A program made the position numbers and the translations under genes. This document shows positions 1 to 7,841 of a DNA stretch of 48,156 nucleotides, piece after piece. Origin of the DNA: a virus. Within the stretch, counting starts at the first letter, position 1. Each line of letters begins with the position of its first letter. Location: positions 1-48,156 of the IMG/VR virus record IMGVR_UViG_3300026533_000004; one strand, written 5' to 3'. The notes beneath the pieces are model-generated. The model had not been told where the DNA came from, ran no database searches, and worked only from the letters and a program-made list of their open reading frames with translations.

Positions 1-694
1 TACTATTTATAAATATGTTACTATCATTTGATATATTTACATTTATATTTTTTACATTTAGATTATAAACTTTATCTACATTTACATTTTTATTATTATT
101 TATATTCTCATTTAAATTACTTCCTATACTTATATTTTTATCATTTTTTATATCCTCATTAAGATTATTTTTAATATTACTATTTAAATTATTTCCAATA
201 TTTAAATTATAATCTTTATCTACATTTACATTTTTATTATTACCTATATCCTCATTTAAATTACTTCCTATACTTATATTTTTATCATTTTTTATATCCT
301 CATTAAGATTATTTTTAATATTACTATTTAAATTATTTCCAATATTTAAATTATAATCTTTACCTACATTTACATTTTTATTATTACCTATATCCTCATT
401 AAGATTATTAGACATATGAATATTTATATTATCACTTTTAAAATCAATATGTAAATATGTTTTACCGTCAGTTAATATAATATCATTACTATTTAATTTT
501 ATAGGTATATTTTTATGATTATGCAGAGCTATAATATACTTATTATCTAATAATAAACCTCTTTTATCTTTAGGATTAGTATAGTATCCATAGGGAGTTA
601 TAAATACAGTTTTAATAAATTCTTTACTACCTACTTTTTTAAAATATGCAGTTAGATTTTTAACTACTTTACTTATATTTGCAATATTAAACAT
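1..694 (-). CDS. Baseplate spike (Mu gp45-like), N-terminal part; gene continues at the other contig end
   Basis: The reading frame starts at ATG 694-692, overlapping the end of the hub gene by 8 bases, and stays open to base 1. Joined to 48156 it continues in frame to a stop at 47645 (401 residues; 339 if the 186-bp terminal duplication is trimmed). Residues 1-95 resemble the start of the Mu gp45/P2 gpV spike family: a small beta domain with segments such as KRGLLLDNKYIIALHNH and LTDGKTYLHIDF. After that come Asn-rich 48-residue repeats (NLNEDI, KNVNV, NISIG) expected to form a trimeric beta-helix. The spike sits at the tip of the contractile tail and pierces the host envelope. Gene order after the gp43- and gp44-like genes supports the call. 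The product is known only by family resemblance. Confidence 0.8.
   Translation of the reverse strand, partial: MFNIANISKVVKNLTAYFKKVGSKEFIKTVFITPYGYYTNPKDKRGLLLDNKYIIALHNHKNIPIKLNSNDIILTDGKTYLHIDFKSDNINIHMSNNLNEDIGNNKNVNVGKDYNLNIGNNLNSNIKNNLNEDIKNDKNISIGSNLNEDIGNNKNVNVDKDYNLNIGNNLNSNIKNNLNEDIKNDKNISIGSNLNENINNNKNVNVDKVYNLNVKNINVNISNDSNIFINS
71..405 (-). repeat. Tandem 144-bp coding repeat inside the spike gene
   Basis: Near-identical units begin at 71, 215 and 359, exactly 144 bp (48 codons) apart; the last is partial. A further partial copy occupies about 48041-48156 at the other contig end. The unit encodes an Asn-rich pattern (NLNIGNN, NSNIKNN, NLNEDI, NISIGS, KNVNVDK) with hydrophobic residues at alternating positions. 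The period preserves the frame, so gain or loss of units would change spike length without breaking the protein. Confidence 0.85.
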
Positions 695-1580
695 GTAAAT
701 ATCCTTTTAATTTAATTCTTTTAGTTTCATCTATCTCTATTTGACTAATTGCAAAGGTATCATTAGTTTCTAATGTGGTAATTTTGGATAAATTAAGTAA
801 ATTATTTAATTTAAAATTATATTCATCTGCAAATAATTCTAACTCTATAATTTTACTCTTCATTTTATTATAATAGTTGAGATTATCTAAAATCTTATCC
901 AAACTTTTACTATCTGTATTTATTAAAGGTTTATATACTAAATTGCTATTACCACTACTAACAGTATTAAAATAGTTCCACTTTTCGTTATATCTAATGT
1001 TATTATCTACATATACTACTACACTATCATATACTTTATTTTCAATCATTTTAATACTATCTATAAATTCTATAATATTGGTATTAGAGTTATTTTTAAT
1101 AGACTGAATATTTAAATTATATTTATTGCATTCTACAAGTATATAACCATGTTCATACAATAATTTACTAATTAACTCTCCTAAATTTATACCAATAGAT
1201 ACAGTTAATTCATTAGTATAAATTAAATTAAAATCTTGCCCACAATTATTAAATCCATATTTATTTAATATAGTATTTATACTAACTCCAATATCAAATT
1301 GGATAGTTTCAGTAGTATAATAATGTAATAAATCATACTCTTTACTACTTGCAATAATTAAATAATCACTTCTATCTTTAGTGGTAGTATTAACTATAGA
1401 AGTTATTTTAAAGCTTAAATAAGGATTTAAATTATCAATAACTATAAAAACCTCATCATCAATATTATATTTATCATTAGTATATATTTGTATAGAGTTA
1501 ATTAACTTATCTCTATTTAACTCTATTTTAAAACTCTCATATTTAATTTCTTCATTATTTATATATATTTCTACTTGCAT
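687..1580 (-). CDS. Baseplate hub protein (Mu gp44 / tail protein P-like)
   Basis: A 297-residue protein rich in beta strands, placed between the gp43-like and spike genes exactly as Mu gp44 (the T4 gp27-like hub) is. The N-terminus (VEIYINNEEIKYESFKIEL) and the segment FVIDNLNPYLSFKITSI fit the first hub beta domain. The segment IEFDIGVSINTILNKYGFNN-like around residues 94-115 fits the family pattern for the linker/second domain. The hub forms a trimer onto which the spike docks. AAGGTG precedes the ATG; the next gene overlaps its 3' end. Identification rests on order plus weak motif resemblance. Confidence 0.65.
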   Translation of the reverse strand: MQVEIYINNEEIKYESFKIELNRDKLINSIQIYTNDKYNIDDEVFIVIDNLNPYLSFKITSIVNTTTKDRSDYLIIASSKEYDLLHYYTTETIQFDIGVSINTILNKYGFNNCGQDFNLIYTNELTVSIGINLGELISKLLYEHGYILVECNKYNLNIQSIKNNSNTNIIEFIDSIKMIENKVYDSVVVYVDNNIRYNEKWNYFNTVSSGNSNLVYKPLINTDSKSLDKILDNLNYYNKMKSKIIELELFADEYNFKLNNLLNLSKITTLETNDTFAISQIEIDETKRIKLKGYLHV

Positions 1581-1583
1581 TAT

Positions 1584-2621
1584 TTACACCTTTTTAAAAT
1601 ATTTAAATTGACCTATAAATAAATCTATATGTGTTTTATTTATAAATTTAAGCTCATCTACATTATCTAAATTACTATAATATTTATATATCCATTGTTG
1701 TATGTTAGTATATTTATCAAACTCTATTACTTGCATATTTGGATAATCAGAACTAGATACAAAATTAATAATATCATTTTTCATACTATTAAAATCTATA
1801 AGTGTAAAAGGTTTAATAGTATTATTGTTAAGTTCAATATTGCTATCTAAAAGACTTAATAATACATCTTTTATATTATTCAATTTATATATATTATCTG
1901 CATTTAATAGAGTGTTAAGATGATATTTAATATATAAATTATTAACATAAATACTATTTAAATTTAAGTTACTGAAAATAGCTTTATTTAAACTACTCAT
2001 TAAATCTATTTTAAATATTTTAGGATTTTTAATATAATAGTTAATCCTATATGCTAATTTTGCAATTTGTTCAATTTTATCAATGTAATTATTGAACTCT
2101 TTTAACTTATTTTGCAAATCTAAATTAAATACATTTTTAGGATTTAAATTATCTAAATTTGGTATAGATTGTATTGGATTATAGAGGTTATTTTTAATAT
2201 CTACATAATTTAATGTGTTTAAACTCTCTAATTTAGATATATTAGATAGTATATTACCTTTATAATTAATCTTTGGATTAAAATCTTCATTTATCTTTAA
2301 TTGCAAGTTTATCTTAGTTAAATTAAGATGTTTATCACTATTAACTACTTCAAAACTCTTAATAAATGCTTTAAACTCTCCTATAAATTTATCTGTAAAA
2401 CTTACTATTCTTTTTTTACTTAATATTTTAAATACCTTATCAAAAGTATTTTCATCTGTAATTAAGATTGTAGTATTTAATTCTTTTGAACCCTCTCCTA
2501 AATCTATTTGTTTATTTTTACCCTTTTTTAAATCTGCTCTATCTGCAGATTTATTATTTATAGAAAATGATGAATTATTATCTTGCTTAACTTCAATATT
2601 CTCAATCTTAGTAATATACAT
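1584..2621 (-). CDS. DNA-circularisation-type tail protein (Mu gp43 position)
   Basis: First gene of the minus-strand hub operon. An upstream ATG at 2645 exists, but AAAAAGGATATATAAA lies directly before the ATG at 2621, so this start (345 residues) is preferred. The N-terminal region has a Lys-rich segment (ADLKKGKNKQIDLG, about residues 28-41), then segments such as TTILITDENTFDKVFKIL and FIGEFKAFIKSFEVVNSDKHLNLTKI; the rest is helical and Asn-rich. The Mu N/gp43 family links tape measure and hub. Placement upstream of the hub is the main evidence. Here the tape measure is not adjacent but lies beyond repeat copy B. Confidence 0.55.
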   Translation of the reverse strand: MYITKIENIEVKQDNNSSFSINNKSADRADLKKGKNKQIDLGEGSKELNTTILITDENTFDKVFKILSKKRIVSFTDKFIGEFKAFIKSFEVVNSDKHLNLTKINLQLKINEDFNPKINYKGNILSNISKLESLNTLNYVDIKNNLYNPIQSIPNLDNLNPKNVFNLDLQNKLKEFNNYIDKIEQIAKLAYRINYYIKNPKIFKIDLMSSLNKAIFSNLNLNSIYVNNLYIKYHLNTLLNADNIYKLNNIKDVLLSLLDSNIELNNNTIKPFTLIDFNSMKNDIINFVSSSDYPNMQVIEFDKYTNIQQWIYKYYSNLDNVDELKFINKTHIDLFIGQFKYFKKV

Positions 2622-2683
2622 TTTATATATCCTTTTTAATATCATTATATCAAAAAATATAAATAAAATATATGTATGTTAAA

Positions 2684-3130
2684 AGTAACTTAATCAAATC
2701 TTAACTATTTACAAGCTCTAAATATACCTCTCATTCATCACTATAAAATTGCATTTTATGTAACTCTTTATTGAATGTTACCATATTTTTAGGTTACATA
2801 ACTCCGTGTAACCGTTTTTTAAAACCTTTATAAACCCCTATTTTTCGATGTTTATAAGCATTTGTTACCTTGTATATCATTTTTACTTTATTTAAAGTGA
2901 AAAATAAAAAAGGAGAAATTAAAGAACAATATTTAACATGAATTTCCCCTTTTTTAAAACGAGGGTGTATAAATATGCTGAAAAAGGTTACAAAAATTTA
3001 ATCCTTTATAAATACCTATTTTATGGGATTTATAGATGTTTTTATGCAGAGTTACACTATTTTAATTGTAACTTATCTAAAATGTATAATTTATTAGATT
3101 GTAGGTTTAAGAATTTGTTAAGATATATAA
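2684..3130 (+). repeat. Dispersed 447-bp intergenic repeat, copy A
   Basis: Fills most of the gap between the divergent gp43-like and capsid genes and recurs at 23462-23908 (inverted) and 33546-33985. It has nine GTTAC/GTAAC pentamers (2685, 2760, 2777, 2793, 2808, 2864, 2987, 3051, 3068), several in inverted pairs (for example GGTTACA 2792-2798 with TGTAACC 2807-2813). A long hairpin has arms at 2906-2920 and 2941-2955. It contains an open frame (2938-3168, starting MNFPFFKTRV) with no ribosome-binding site, probably not translated. Function unknown; a protein-binding or recombination site would fit. Confidence 0.9.
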
Positions 3131-3215
3131 ATTTAATTAGATTTTTACATAAATATTTATTATATTAATTATCTTTGTGATATTATTTAAATAAAATTAA
3201 AATAAAGGAATTTAA

Positions 3216-4211
3216 ATGGCAAGTTATGATTTAAATGATATTTTGAGAAGAGAATTATGGACTACAGAAGATATTAATGAAGCACCTGCATTAACTAATT
3301 TATATAATTCAGGTATTCTCACTGGAGATAGTAGAATTAAAAAAATAGTAAATAGTATTGATGTAGGAACTAAAGTCGAGATACCTTTTATTCAAGTAGC
3401 AGATTATGCAGAGCCTAATATTAGTGATGACACTACTAATAAAGCAGATGTAAATAAATGGAATAAAATTAGACAAATGGCTTTATTAGGTAATTATAAT
3501 AATGCTTGGGGGTCGTATGATATTGCAAGGGAATTAGACAGTGGAAAAGACCCTTATATAGCTATTCGTGATTTTGTAGGGCAATATTGGGCATTTGATA
3601 TACAGCATAGAATGGCTAGTTATGCTATAGGTATATTAGAAGATAATAAAGCAAATGACGCTAACGATTTATATAATGACCAATCAGGTAATTCATTCAC
3701 TTATGATATGGTTGTTGATACTAACGCATTAAGAGGTGATAGGGGTGTAGGTGGAACTGATTTTATGATTATGCACTCTAAAGCCTATGCAAGTATTAAA
3801 AAAGAGGACGCTGGAAGAGTTAGAGCTATTTTAGATAATAGTAATGGTAAAATTTTATATCATCTATATGATGAAAGAACTGTTATTATTGTAGATGATA
3901 TAATGCCTTATGACGGAACTAATACAACTGTATTATTTGCTAATAGTGGAGCTTTTGTATATGAAGAAAGTAATAATGTTAAAAATCCATTAATGTATCA
4001 AAGAGATGAACTTATTGGTAGTGGTGGGGGACATGAGTTAATTATCTCTCGTAAAAGATACTTACTTGCAGTTAATGGATTTAGTTATACAGGTGCAGTT
4101 CAGGCTAAAAGCACAGGTGCAACAATAGCAGAACTACAGAATAAGGATAATCACGATAGAGTAGTAGATAAAAAACTATCTCCAATCTGTTTCTTAACAT
4201 TTAAGGCGTAA
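3216..4211 (+). CDS. Major capsid protein
   Basis: 331 residues. The N-terminal stretch (LNDILRRELWTTEDINEAPALTNLYNSGILT), the central strand SIDVGTKVEIPFIQVADYAEPNISDD, the segment VGQYWAFDIQHRMASYAIGIL and the late DFMIMHSKAYASIKKEDAG/FANSGAFVYEE pattern are typical of the coat-protein families with an HK97 fold (Gp13-like group). It assembles the icosahedral shell around the scaffold and packaged DNA. AAAGGA precedes the ATG. The scaffold gene (44026) is normally directly upstream, but here the hub operon and repeat A lie between. The capsid role is well supported; the exact family is less certain. Confidence 0.85.
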   Translation: MASYDLNDILRRELWTTEDINEAPALTNLYNSGILTGDSRIKKIVNSIDVGTKVEIPFIQVADYAEPNISDDTTNKADVNKWNKIRQMALLGNYNNAWGSYDIARELDSGKDPYIAIRDFVGQYWAFDIQHRMASYAIGILEDNKANDANDLYNDQSGNSFTYDMVVDTNALRGDRGVGGTDFMIMHSKAYASIKKEDAGRVRAILDNSNGKILYHLYDERTVIIVDDIMPYDGTNTTVLFANSGAFVYEESNNVKNPLMYQRDELIGSGGGHELIISRKRYLLAVNGFSYTGAVQAKSTGATIAELQNKDNHDRVVDKKLSPICFLTFKA

Positions 4212-4225
4212 TAAAAAGGATAAAA

Positions 4226-4489
4226 ATGAATAAAAAAGATTTAAGAATAACTAAAACTCCAAAACAAAATAATGAAGATATATTTGTATATGGAAACCCT
4301 GATGATTGGCAATTATTAAATAAATTTAGTAATGGAAATACTATGAAATCTACTAAAGCATATGAAATTAAAGATGTTGGTGTAGTTATGCAAGCAACAA
4401 CTGTTGAATTATCATTAAATGCTATTAGTGATAGTTTAGTATTTATTCCAAATGTTAGAATTGTAGATAAGAAAATAGTTAAGGCATAA
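4226..4489 (+). CDS. Small head-associated protein, unknown
   Basis: 87 residues, 14 bases after the capsid gene and in the same operon, preceded by AAAAGGAT. It is predicted soluble, with segments DDWQLLNKFSNGNTMKSTKAYEI and GVVMQATTVELSLNAISDSLVFIPNVRIV. No signal peptide, membrane segment or motif was recognised. The position right after the coat gene is where decoration or head-completion proteins usually lie, but nothing in the sequence proves that. Confidence 0.6.
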   Translation: MNKKDLRITKTPKQNNEDIFVYGNPDDWQLLNKFSNGNTMKSTKAYEIKDVGVVMQATTVELSLNAISDSLVFIPNVRIVDKKIVKA

Positions 4490-4491
4490 TA

Positions 4492-4716
4492 ATGGCTAGA
4501 AAAAGCTATAAAGAGTTATATGAAGAAAGTTTAAAAGAGATAGATAGATTAAATAAGTTAATTAAAATAAAAGATTTAACTATTAAAAATCTATCTCCAA
4601 AACCCTCTAATAAAAATATGTTAGAGGGTTTAATATTTAGAGATAATAAATTTTGGAAAAATGGTAAAAGTTATAACAGTGTGCAAGAATATATTAACTC
4701 TATAAAAGGATTTTAA
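4492..4716 (+). CDS. Small hypothetical protein with N-terminal coiled coil
   Basis: 74 residues. It starts two bases after the previous stop and ends two bases before the fibre gene, so the three are translationally linked. Residues 5-35 (KELYEESLKEIDRLNKLIKIKDLTI) form a heptad-like charged helix; the C-terminus has the aromatic segment FRDNKFWKNGKSYNSVQEYI. No known family recognised. It may be an adaptor or chaperone for the following fibre, inferred only from coupling. Confidence 0.55.
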   Translation: MARKSYKELYEESLKEIDRLNKLIKIKDLTIKNLSPKPSNKNMLEGLIFRDNKFWKNGKSYNSVQEYINSIKGF

Positions 4717-4718
4717 TT

Positions 4719-6242
4719 ATGCAAAAGAAAATTATATATAGTGAAGCTATTAAAAATAGTGCTAATTTAGAGAAATATAAAGATAAACCTAATTGGCGTG
4801 AAGATAATCCAAAGAAAAAAAGTTATATAGGTGGTAAACCTACAAGATATAAAGAAATGGATAAACTATTTAAACAGTTGCAAGATGTAGTTAAACAAAT
4901 AGATAATTATATTAAGGATATAATTTTAGATAATAATATCCTTAAATTTAATTATATCAATGGAGATAATAAAGAAATTGATTTATCACAATATCAAGAT
5001 TTGCATTTAAAATCATTAGAATTAGATATTACTAATAAAAAGTTAATTGGAACTCTTACAGATGATACTACTAAAATTGAGGTTGATATTAGTGATTTAA
5101 TTAATATTAATTTAAATGCAGGTAGTTTAGAAAATACAAATAAAAGGTTAAAATTAACTTTAAGTAATAATAGTATTATTTATGTAGATTTAACTGATTT
5201 ATATAATACTATTAATGATAAAGTTAGTAAAGTTAGTAGTAGTGATAATGCAATAGTTAGATTTAATGGAGATAGTGGAGATATACAAAATAGTGGTGTT
5301 ACTATTGATGATGATAATAATATATCTTTTAATACAAATGATAATACTATTAAATTAACTGCTGGTAATTCAGATAAAACACCTAATTTAAGTTTATTAA
5401 GTAAAGATGATGGAAAAGCTATTACATTATTAGCAGGGGTCAATTTTGCTAGTGTTACATTTGATGAAGAGGGTTATTTTACAATAGGTAGAGATACAAA
5501 AGATAATATTAAAAATGGCTCTAGTGGTGGAACTACTTTATTTACTTTATATCCAAATAGTAATACCTTAATTGGTAATTATATTTATAGTTCTGTTGTT
5601 CATAGTGCTACAGATACAGTTTATGGGTATAATATGATTGGTCATGATAGTGATATGGAAAAAGTAGTATTTCCTAAAAATATATCGTCAATAAAACCAC
5701 AATCTATTATAGTTGGTCAAAGGTATGGTATTGCATTTTTAACATCTGAAATAGACCCTAGTTCTCAAAGTGAGGCTAATATAAGCGATATATTAAGAGG
5801 GCAAATTAAACCAAATGGGGAAATATGGTTTAAAAATAAAATTTTAATATCTGCAGATAATAAAACTATGATAACTATTGCAGATAAAAAGTTTAAAGTA
5901 TTATATGATAGTTTAACTAAAACAGATGATACAAACGGTTATATTAATTATTTACCTCATAGACATGAGGGTGGAATAATTAGAGTTGAATTACATACAT
6001 GGGAGAATAAATATTATATTGGATATATTGGTTGGCGTAATGACGGTTCAGGAAGTAATCATAATATCCATACTGTAAATATTACAAAGGTTATTTCAAA
6101 TGAAAATGTAGATGTTACAGTAGAAATTAACCCCGATAATAATGAAGAAATGAGAATACATTTTAAAAATATTCATACTAATAATCATGGTTGGAGTTGT
6201 ATTTTAACTGAAAATTTACAAGATAGAGATAATGGATTTTAA
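4719..6242 (+). CDS. Large fibre protein, head or tail fibre
   Basis: 507 residues. The N-terminal 70 residues are basic with a helical segment (YKEMDKLFKQLQDVVKQI). Repeated beta-type stretches rich in Asp, Asn and Ser follow (DLHLKSLELDITNKKLIGTL, LNAGSLENTNKRLKLTLSNN, SDNAIVRFNGDSGDIQNSG), then a folded C-terminal domain with His and Trp clusters (LPHRHEGG, GWRNDGSGSNHNIH, HTNNHGW). This layout suits a trimeric fibre with a receptor-binding tip. The downstream hairpin at 6239 ends the operon. Location after capsid genes would allow a head fibre; tail fibre is equally possible. Confidence 0.6.
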   Translation: MQKKIIYSEAIKNSANLEKYKDKPNWREDNPKKKSYIGGKPTRYKEMDKLFKQLQDVVKQIDNYIKDIILDNNILKFNYINGDNKEIDLSQYQDLHLKSLELDITNKKLIGTLTDDTTKIEVDISDLININLNAGSLENTNKRLKLTLSNNSIIYVDLTDLYNTINDKVSKVSSSDNAIVRFNGDSGDIQNSGVTIDDDNNISFNTNDNTIKLTAGNSDKTPNLSLLSKDDGKAITLLAGVNFASVTFDEEGYFTIGRDTKDNIKNGSSGGTTLFTLYPNSNTLIGNYIYSSVVHSATDTVYGYNMIGHDSDMEKVVFPKNISSIKPQSIIVGQRYGIAFLTSEIDPSSQSEANISDILRGQIKPNGEIWFKNKILISADNKTMITIADKKFKVLYDSLTKTDDTNGYINYLPHRHEGGIIRVELHTWENKYYIGYIGWRNDGSGSNHNIHTVNITKVISNENVDVTVEINPDNNEEMRIHFKNIHTNNHGWSCILTENLQDRDNGF

Positions 6243-6264
6243 GGGATATAAATTAATCCCTTAA
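6239..6264. terminator. Hairpin between convergent genes
   Basis: Arms TTAAGGGAT (6239-6247) and ATCCCTTAA (6256-6264) pair perfectly around an 8-base loop. The stem contains the stop codons of the plus-strand fibre gene and of the small minus-strand gene, so it can act in both directions. The T-tracts are short. Confidence 0.5.
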
Positions 6265-6360
6265 CTTAATTAGTAGCTCTGTTGCAAGTTCAATAATATC
6301 ATTTAGATTATTATCATGTCTTATTCTATCTAAATGATACAATAAATCTTTAATTATCAT
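6253..6360 (-). CDS. Very small protein (35 residues)
   Basis: Open frame with start ATG 6360-6358 and stop TAA 6255-6253, 13 bases downstream of the 64-residue gene in the same minus-strand group. The peptide reads as an amphipathic helical sequence (MIIKDLLYHLDRIRHDNN then IIELATELLIKLRD). A weak ribosome-binding site (AATAAG) precedes it. Function unknown; support is its operon position and lack of other content in the gap. Confidence 0.4.
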   Translation of the reverse strand: MIIKDLLYHLDRIRHDNNLNDIIELATELLIKLRD

Positions 6361-6373
6361 CTTATTTTTATAA

Positions 6374-6568
6374 TTAAAGATTTATTGTATCTTCCTCTGT
6401 TAACTCAAATTTGTATTCTGAACAACCAAAACGACACTTATATCCTACAGGACTTAAAGTAGATTTCCTTAATCTTGTATTATCAGATAGGATATATAGG
6501 GTTTTTGTCTCCCTAATAACACTTAACTCTTCTATATTACCTTGATAAGTTATCATGTATATTTTCAT
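6374..6568 (-). CDS. Hypothetical small protein
   Basis: 64 residues, third gene of a tight minus-strand operon, starting within two bases of the preceding stop (TGATATG junction). It contains a short Cys pair (YKCRFGCSEYKFEL, about residues 43-56) that could bind metal but is too small to assign. No homologue recognised. Position away from structural genes and among short genes suggests an accessory or host-takeover function, an inference only. Confidence 0.55.
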   Translation of the reverse strand: MKIYMITYQGNIEELSVIRETKTLYILSDNTRLRKSTLSPVGYKCRFGCSEYKFELTEEDTINL

Positions 6569-6569
6569 A

Positions 6570-6800
6570 TCAATCTCCTATTACTTTAAACAATTTTCTA
6601 CTATCTAAAAGATAGTAATTGAAGTATTTTAAGACTTCAGCATTATTAAAATAGTTGCAGTTGTAATCATCTAATATATCATTACTATCAATAATTTTTT
6701 TGCTAAAGTCACCTAAAACATTTACTACAACTAACCTCTTAACTCTATTAAGCTGTTTTAACTCATCATAGCTTATAGTTTTAATAAACTGTAACTGCAT
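6570..6800 (-). CDS. Hypothetical small protein
   Basis: 76 residues, overlapping the preceding gene by one base (TAATG), so translation is coupled. The sequence is mixed alpha/beta (FIKTISYDELKQLNRVKRLVVVNVLGDFSKKII and EVLKYFNYYLLDSRKLFKVIGD). No motif recognised. Confidence 0.55.
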   Translation of the reverse strand: MQLQFIKTISYDELKQLNRVKRLVVVNVLGDFSKKIIDSNDILDDYNCNYFNNAEVLKYFNYYLLDSRKLFKVIGD

Positions 6801-7132
6801 TATATTATCTCCTTGTAAACTAATGATATATACTCATCTATGTAAAATTTTAATATCTCCACCTTATCAGTAGTTTTTAACCCTTTTGCTCTTTTTAATA
6901 TTTGCATTCTTAAATCATAACTATTAGGTAAAAAGTATTTAGTGTATTCATGTAATTGCAATAAATCTATATCATCAATACATTTATTACCAACAACAAA
7001 TGTAAATACTGCATTTTGTAATGGTGATAAGTATTTATCATTACACTTATTAAGACCTTTTGTATTCAATGAGGGTTTTAATAATCCCTCTAAGTATGTA
7101 AGCCTTTTTATTATACTATCTATACCAATCAT
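6800..7132 (-). CDS. Hypothetical protein, first gene of a small minus operon
   Basis: 110 residues, predicted helical and soluble. The leader on this strand has TATAAT near 7165 and the common AAATTTAAAGGAT sequence before the ATG. Segments include SIIKRLTYLEGLLKPSLNTKG, LQNAVFTFVVGNKCIDDIDLLQ and SYDLRMQILKRAKGLKTTDKVEILKFYIDEYI. It heads a coupled four-gene operon (7132 to 6253). Unknown function. Confidence 0.6.
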   Translation of the reverse strand: MIGIDSIIKRLTYLEGLLKPSLNTKGLNKCNDKYLSPLQNAVFTFVVGNKCIDDIDLLQLHEYTKYFLPNSYDLRMQILKRAKGLKTTDKVEILKFYIDEYISLVYKEII

Positions 7133-7243
7133 TATTATCCTTTAAATTTTATTTTGTAACTGTATTATAACCTATTTTATCTTAAATGTTCCTTATAAAT
7201 TAATAAATTTTTGAGATATATTAAAAATAAGTTGTATTTTTAA

Positions 7244-7813
7244 ATAATTAATACACTATTATTTAAAAATTGTAAAGTTAGAGGTATTAAATTTTGTATA
7301 AAATTATCTATAGATAAATGGATTGAGGTTAAAATATCATCATTAAAAAAAGAAGATGATAGATTAATTGGAGAGCTATATAAACTAAATAAGGGTGATA
7401 CTATAATAATTGCAGAAATAAGCCGTTTAGCTCGTAGTATTCAACAATTAACTTATATTGTAAAAGAACTTACAGATAAAGGTATTACTATAGTATTTGT
7501 AAAAGAGCAACTAGAGTTAAGTAATACTAAAATGAATATAACTAATAAAATAGTTTTATATACATTTGGAATACTTGCAGAAGTTGCAAGAGATTTACAT
7601 TCCATGCGAATTAAAGAGGGATTACAAAAGAATACTGCTAGGAAGAAAAAGAAGAGGGTATTTAATAAATTAATGGGTAAAGGTTTGGAGATACAAGGAT
7701 ATTTAGAATTAGGACTAAGTAAGCGTAAAATAGCAAAAAGGTTAAATGTAACTATAAATACTTTAGATACTTATTTAAAGTATTTTTATGAGAATGAATT
7801 AAATAATACTTGA
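7244..7813 (+). pseudogene. 5'-truncated serine recombinase (resolvase/invertase family)
   Basis: Open frame after a TAA at 7241. From about 7295 it reads as a serine recombinase: DKWIEVKISSLKKEDDRLIGELYKLNKGD, then the family signature TIIIAEISRLARSIQQL, GITIVFVKEQLEL, LYTFGILAEVARDLHSMRIKEGL and a C-terminal HTH (LGLSKRKIAKRLNVTINTLDTYL). The expected N-terminus with the catalytic serine (YxRVSTxxQ) is absent: upstream frames carry stops and no good start exists until 7532, inside the catalytic domain. It is therefore probably inactive, or at most a DNA-binding fragment from 7532. A degenerate early-type promoter (AATGTTCCTT, 7185-7194) remains upstream. Confidence 0.75.
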
Positions 7814-7838
7814 CATTTTATTAAAATTTTGATAGTAT
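7810..7838 (+). promoter_or_regulatory. Sigma70-type promoter for candidate RNA 1
   Basis: TTGACA (7810-7815), a 17-base spacer and TAGTAT (7833-7838). The -35 overlaps the stop codon of the recombinase remnant. No protein start follows, so the predicted product is a short RNA starting near 7842-7846. Confidence 0.7.
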
Positions 7839-7841
7839 TTT

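Noticed and set aside
2938-3168. Open frame starting MNFPFFKTRV in each 447-bp repeat (also 23448-23654 and 33800-34009)
   Set aside because: No ribosome-binding site, different 3' ends in the three copies, and changes that do not favour synonymous positions. The conservation is better explained by the repeat DNA itself.
5180-5443. Minus-strand open frame inside the fibre gene
   Set aside because: Shadow of a strongly supported plus-strand gene; hydrophobic composition comes from antisense of Asn/Asp-rich codons. The same applies to the antisense frames in the scaffold, sheath, portal and repeat-protein genes.
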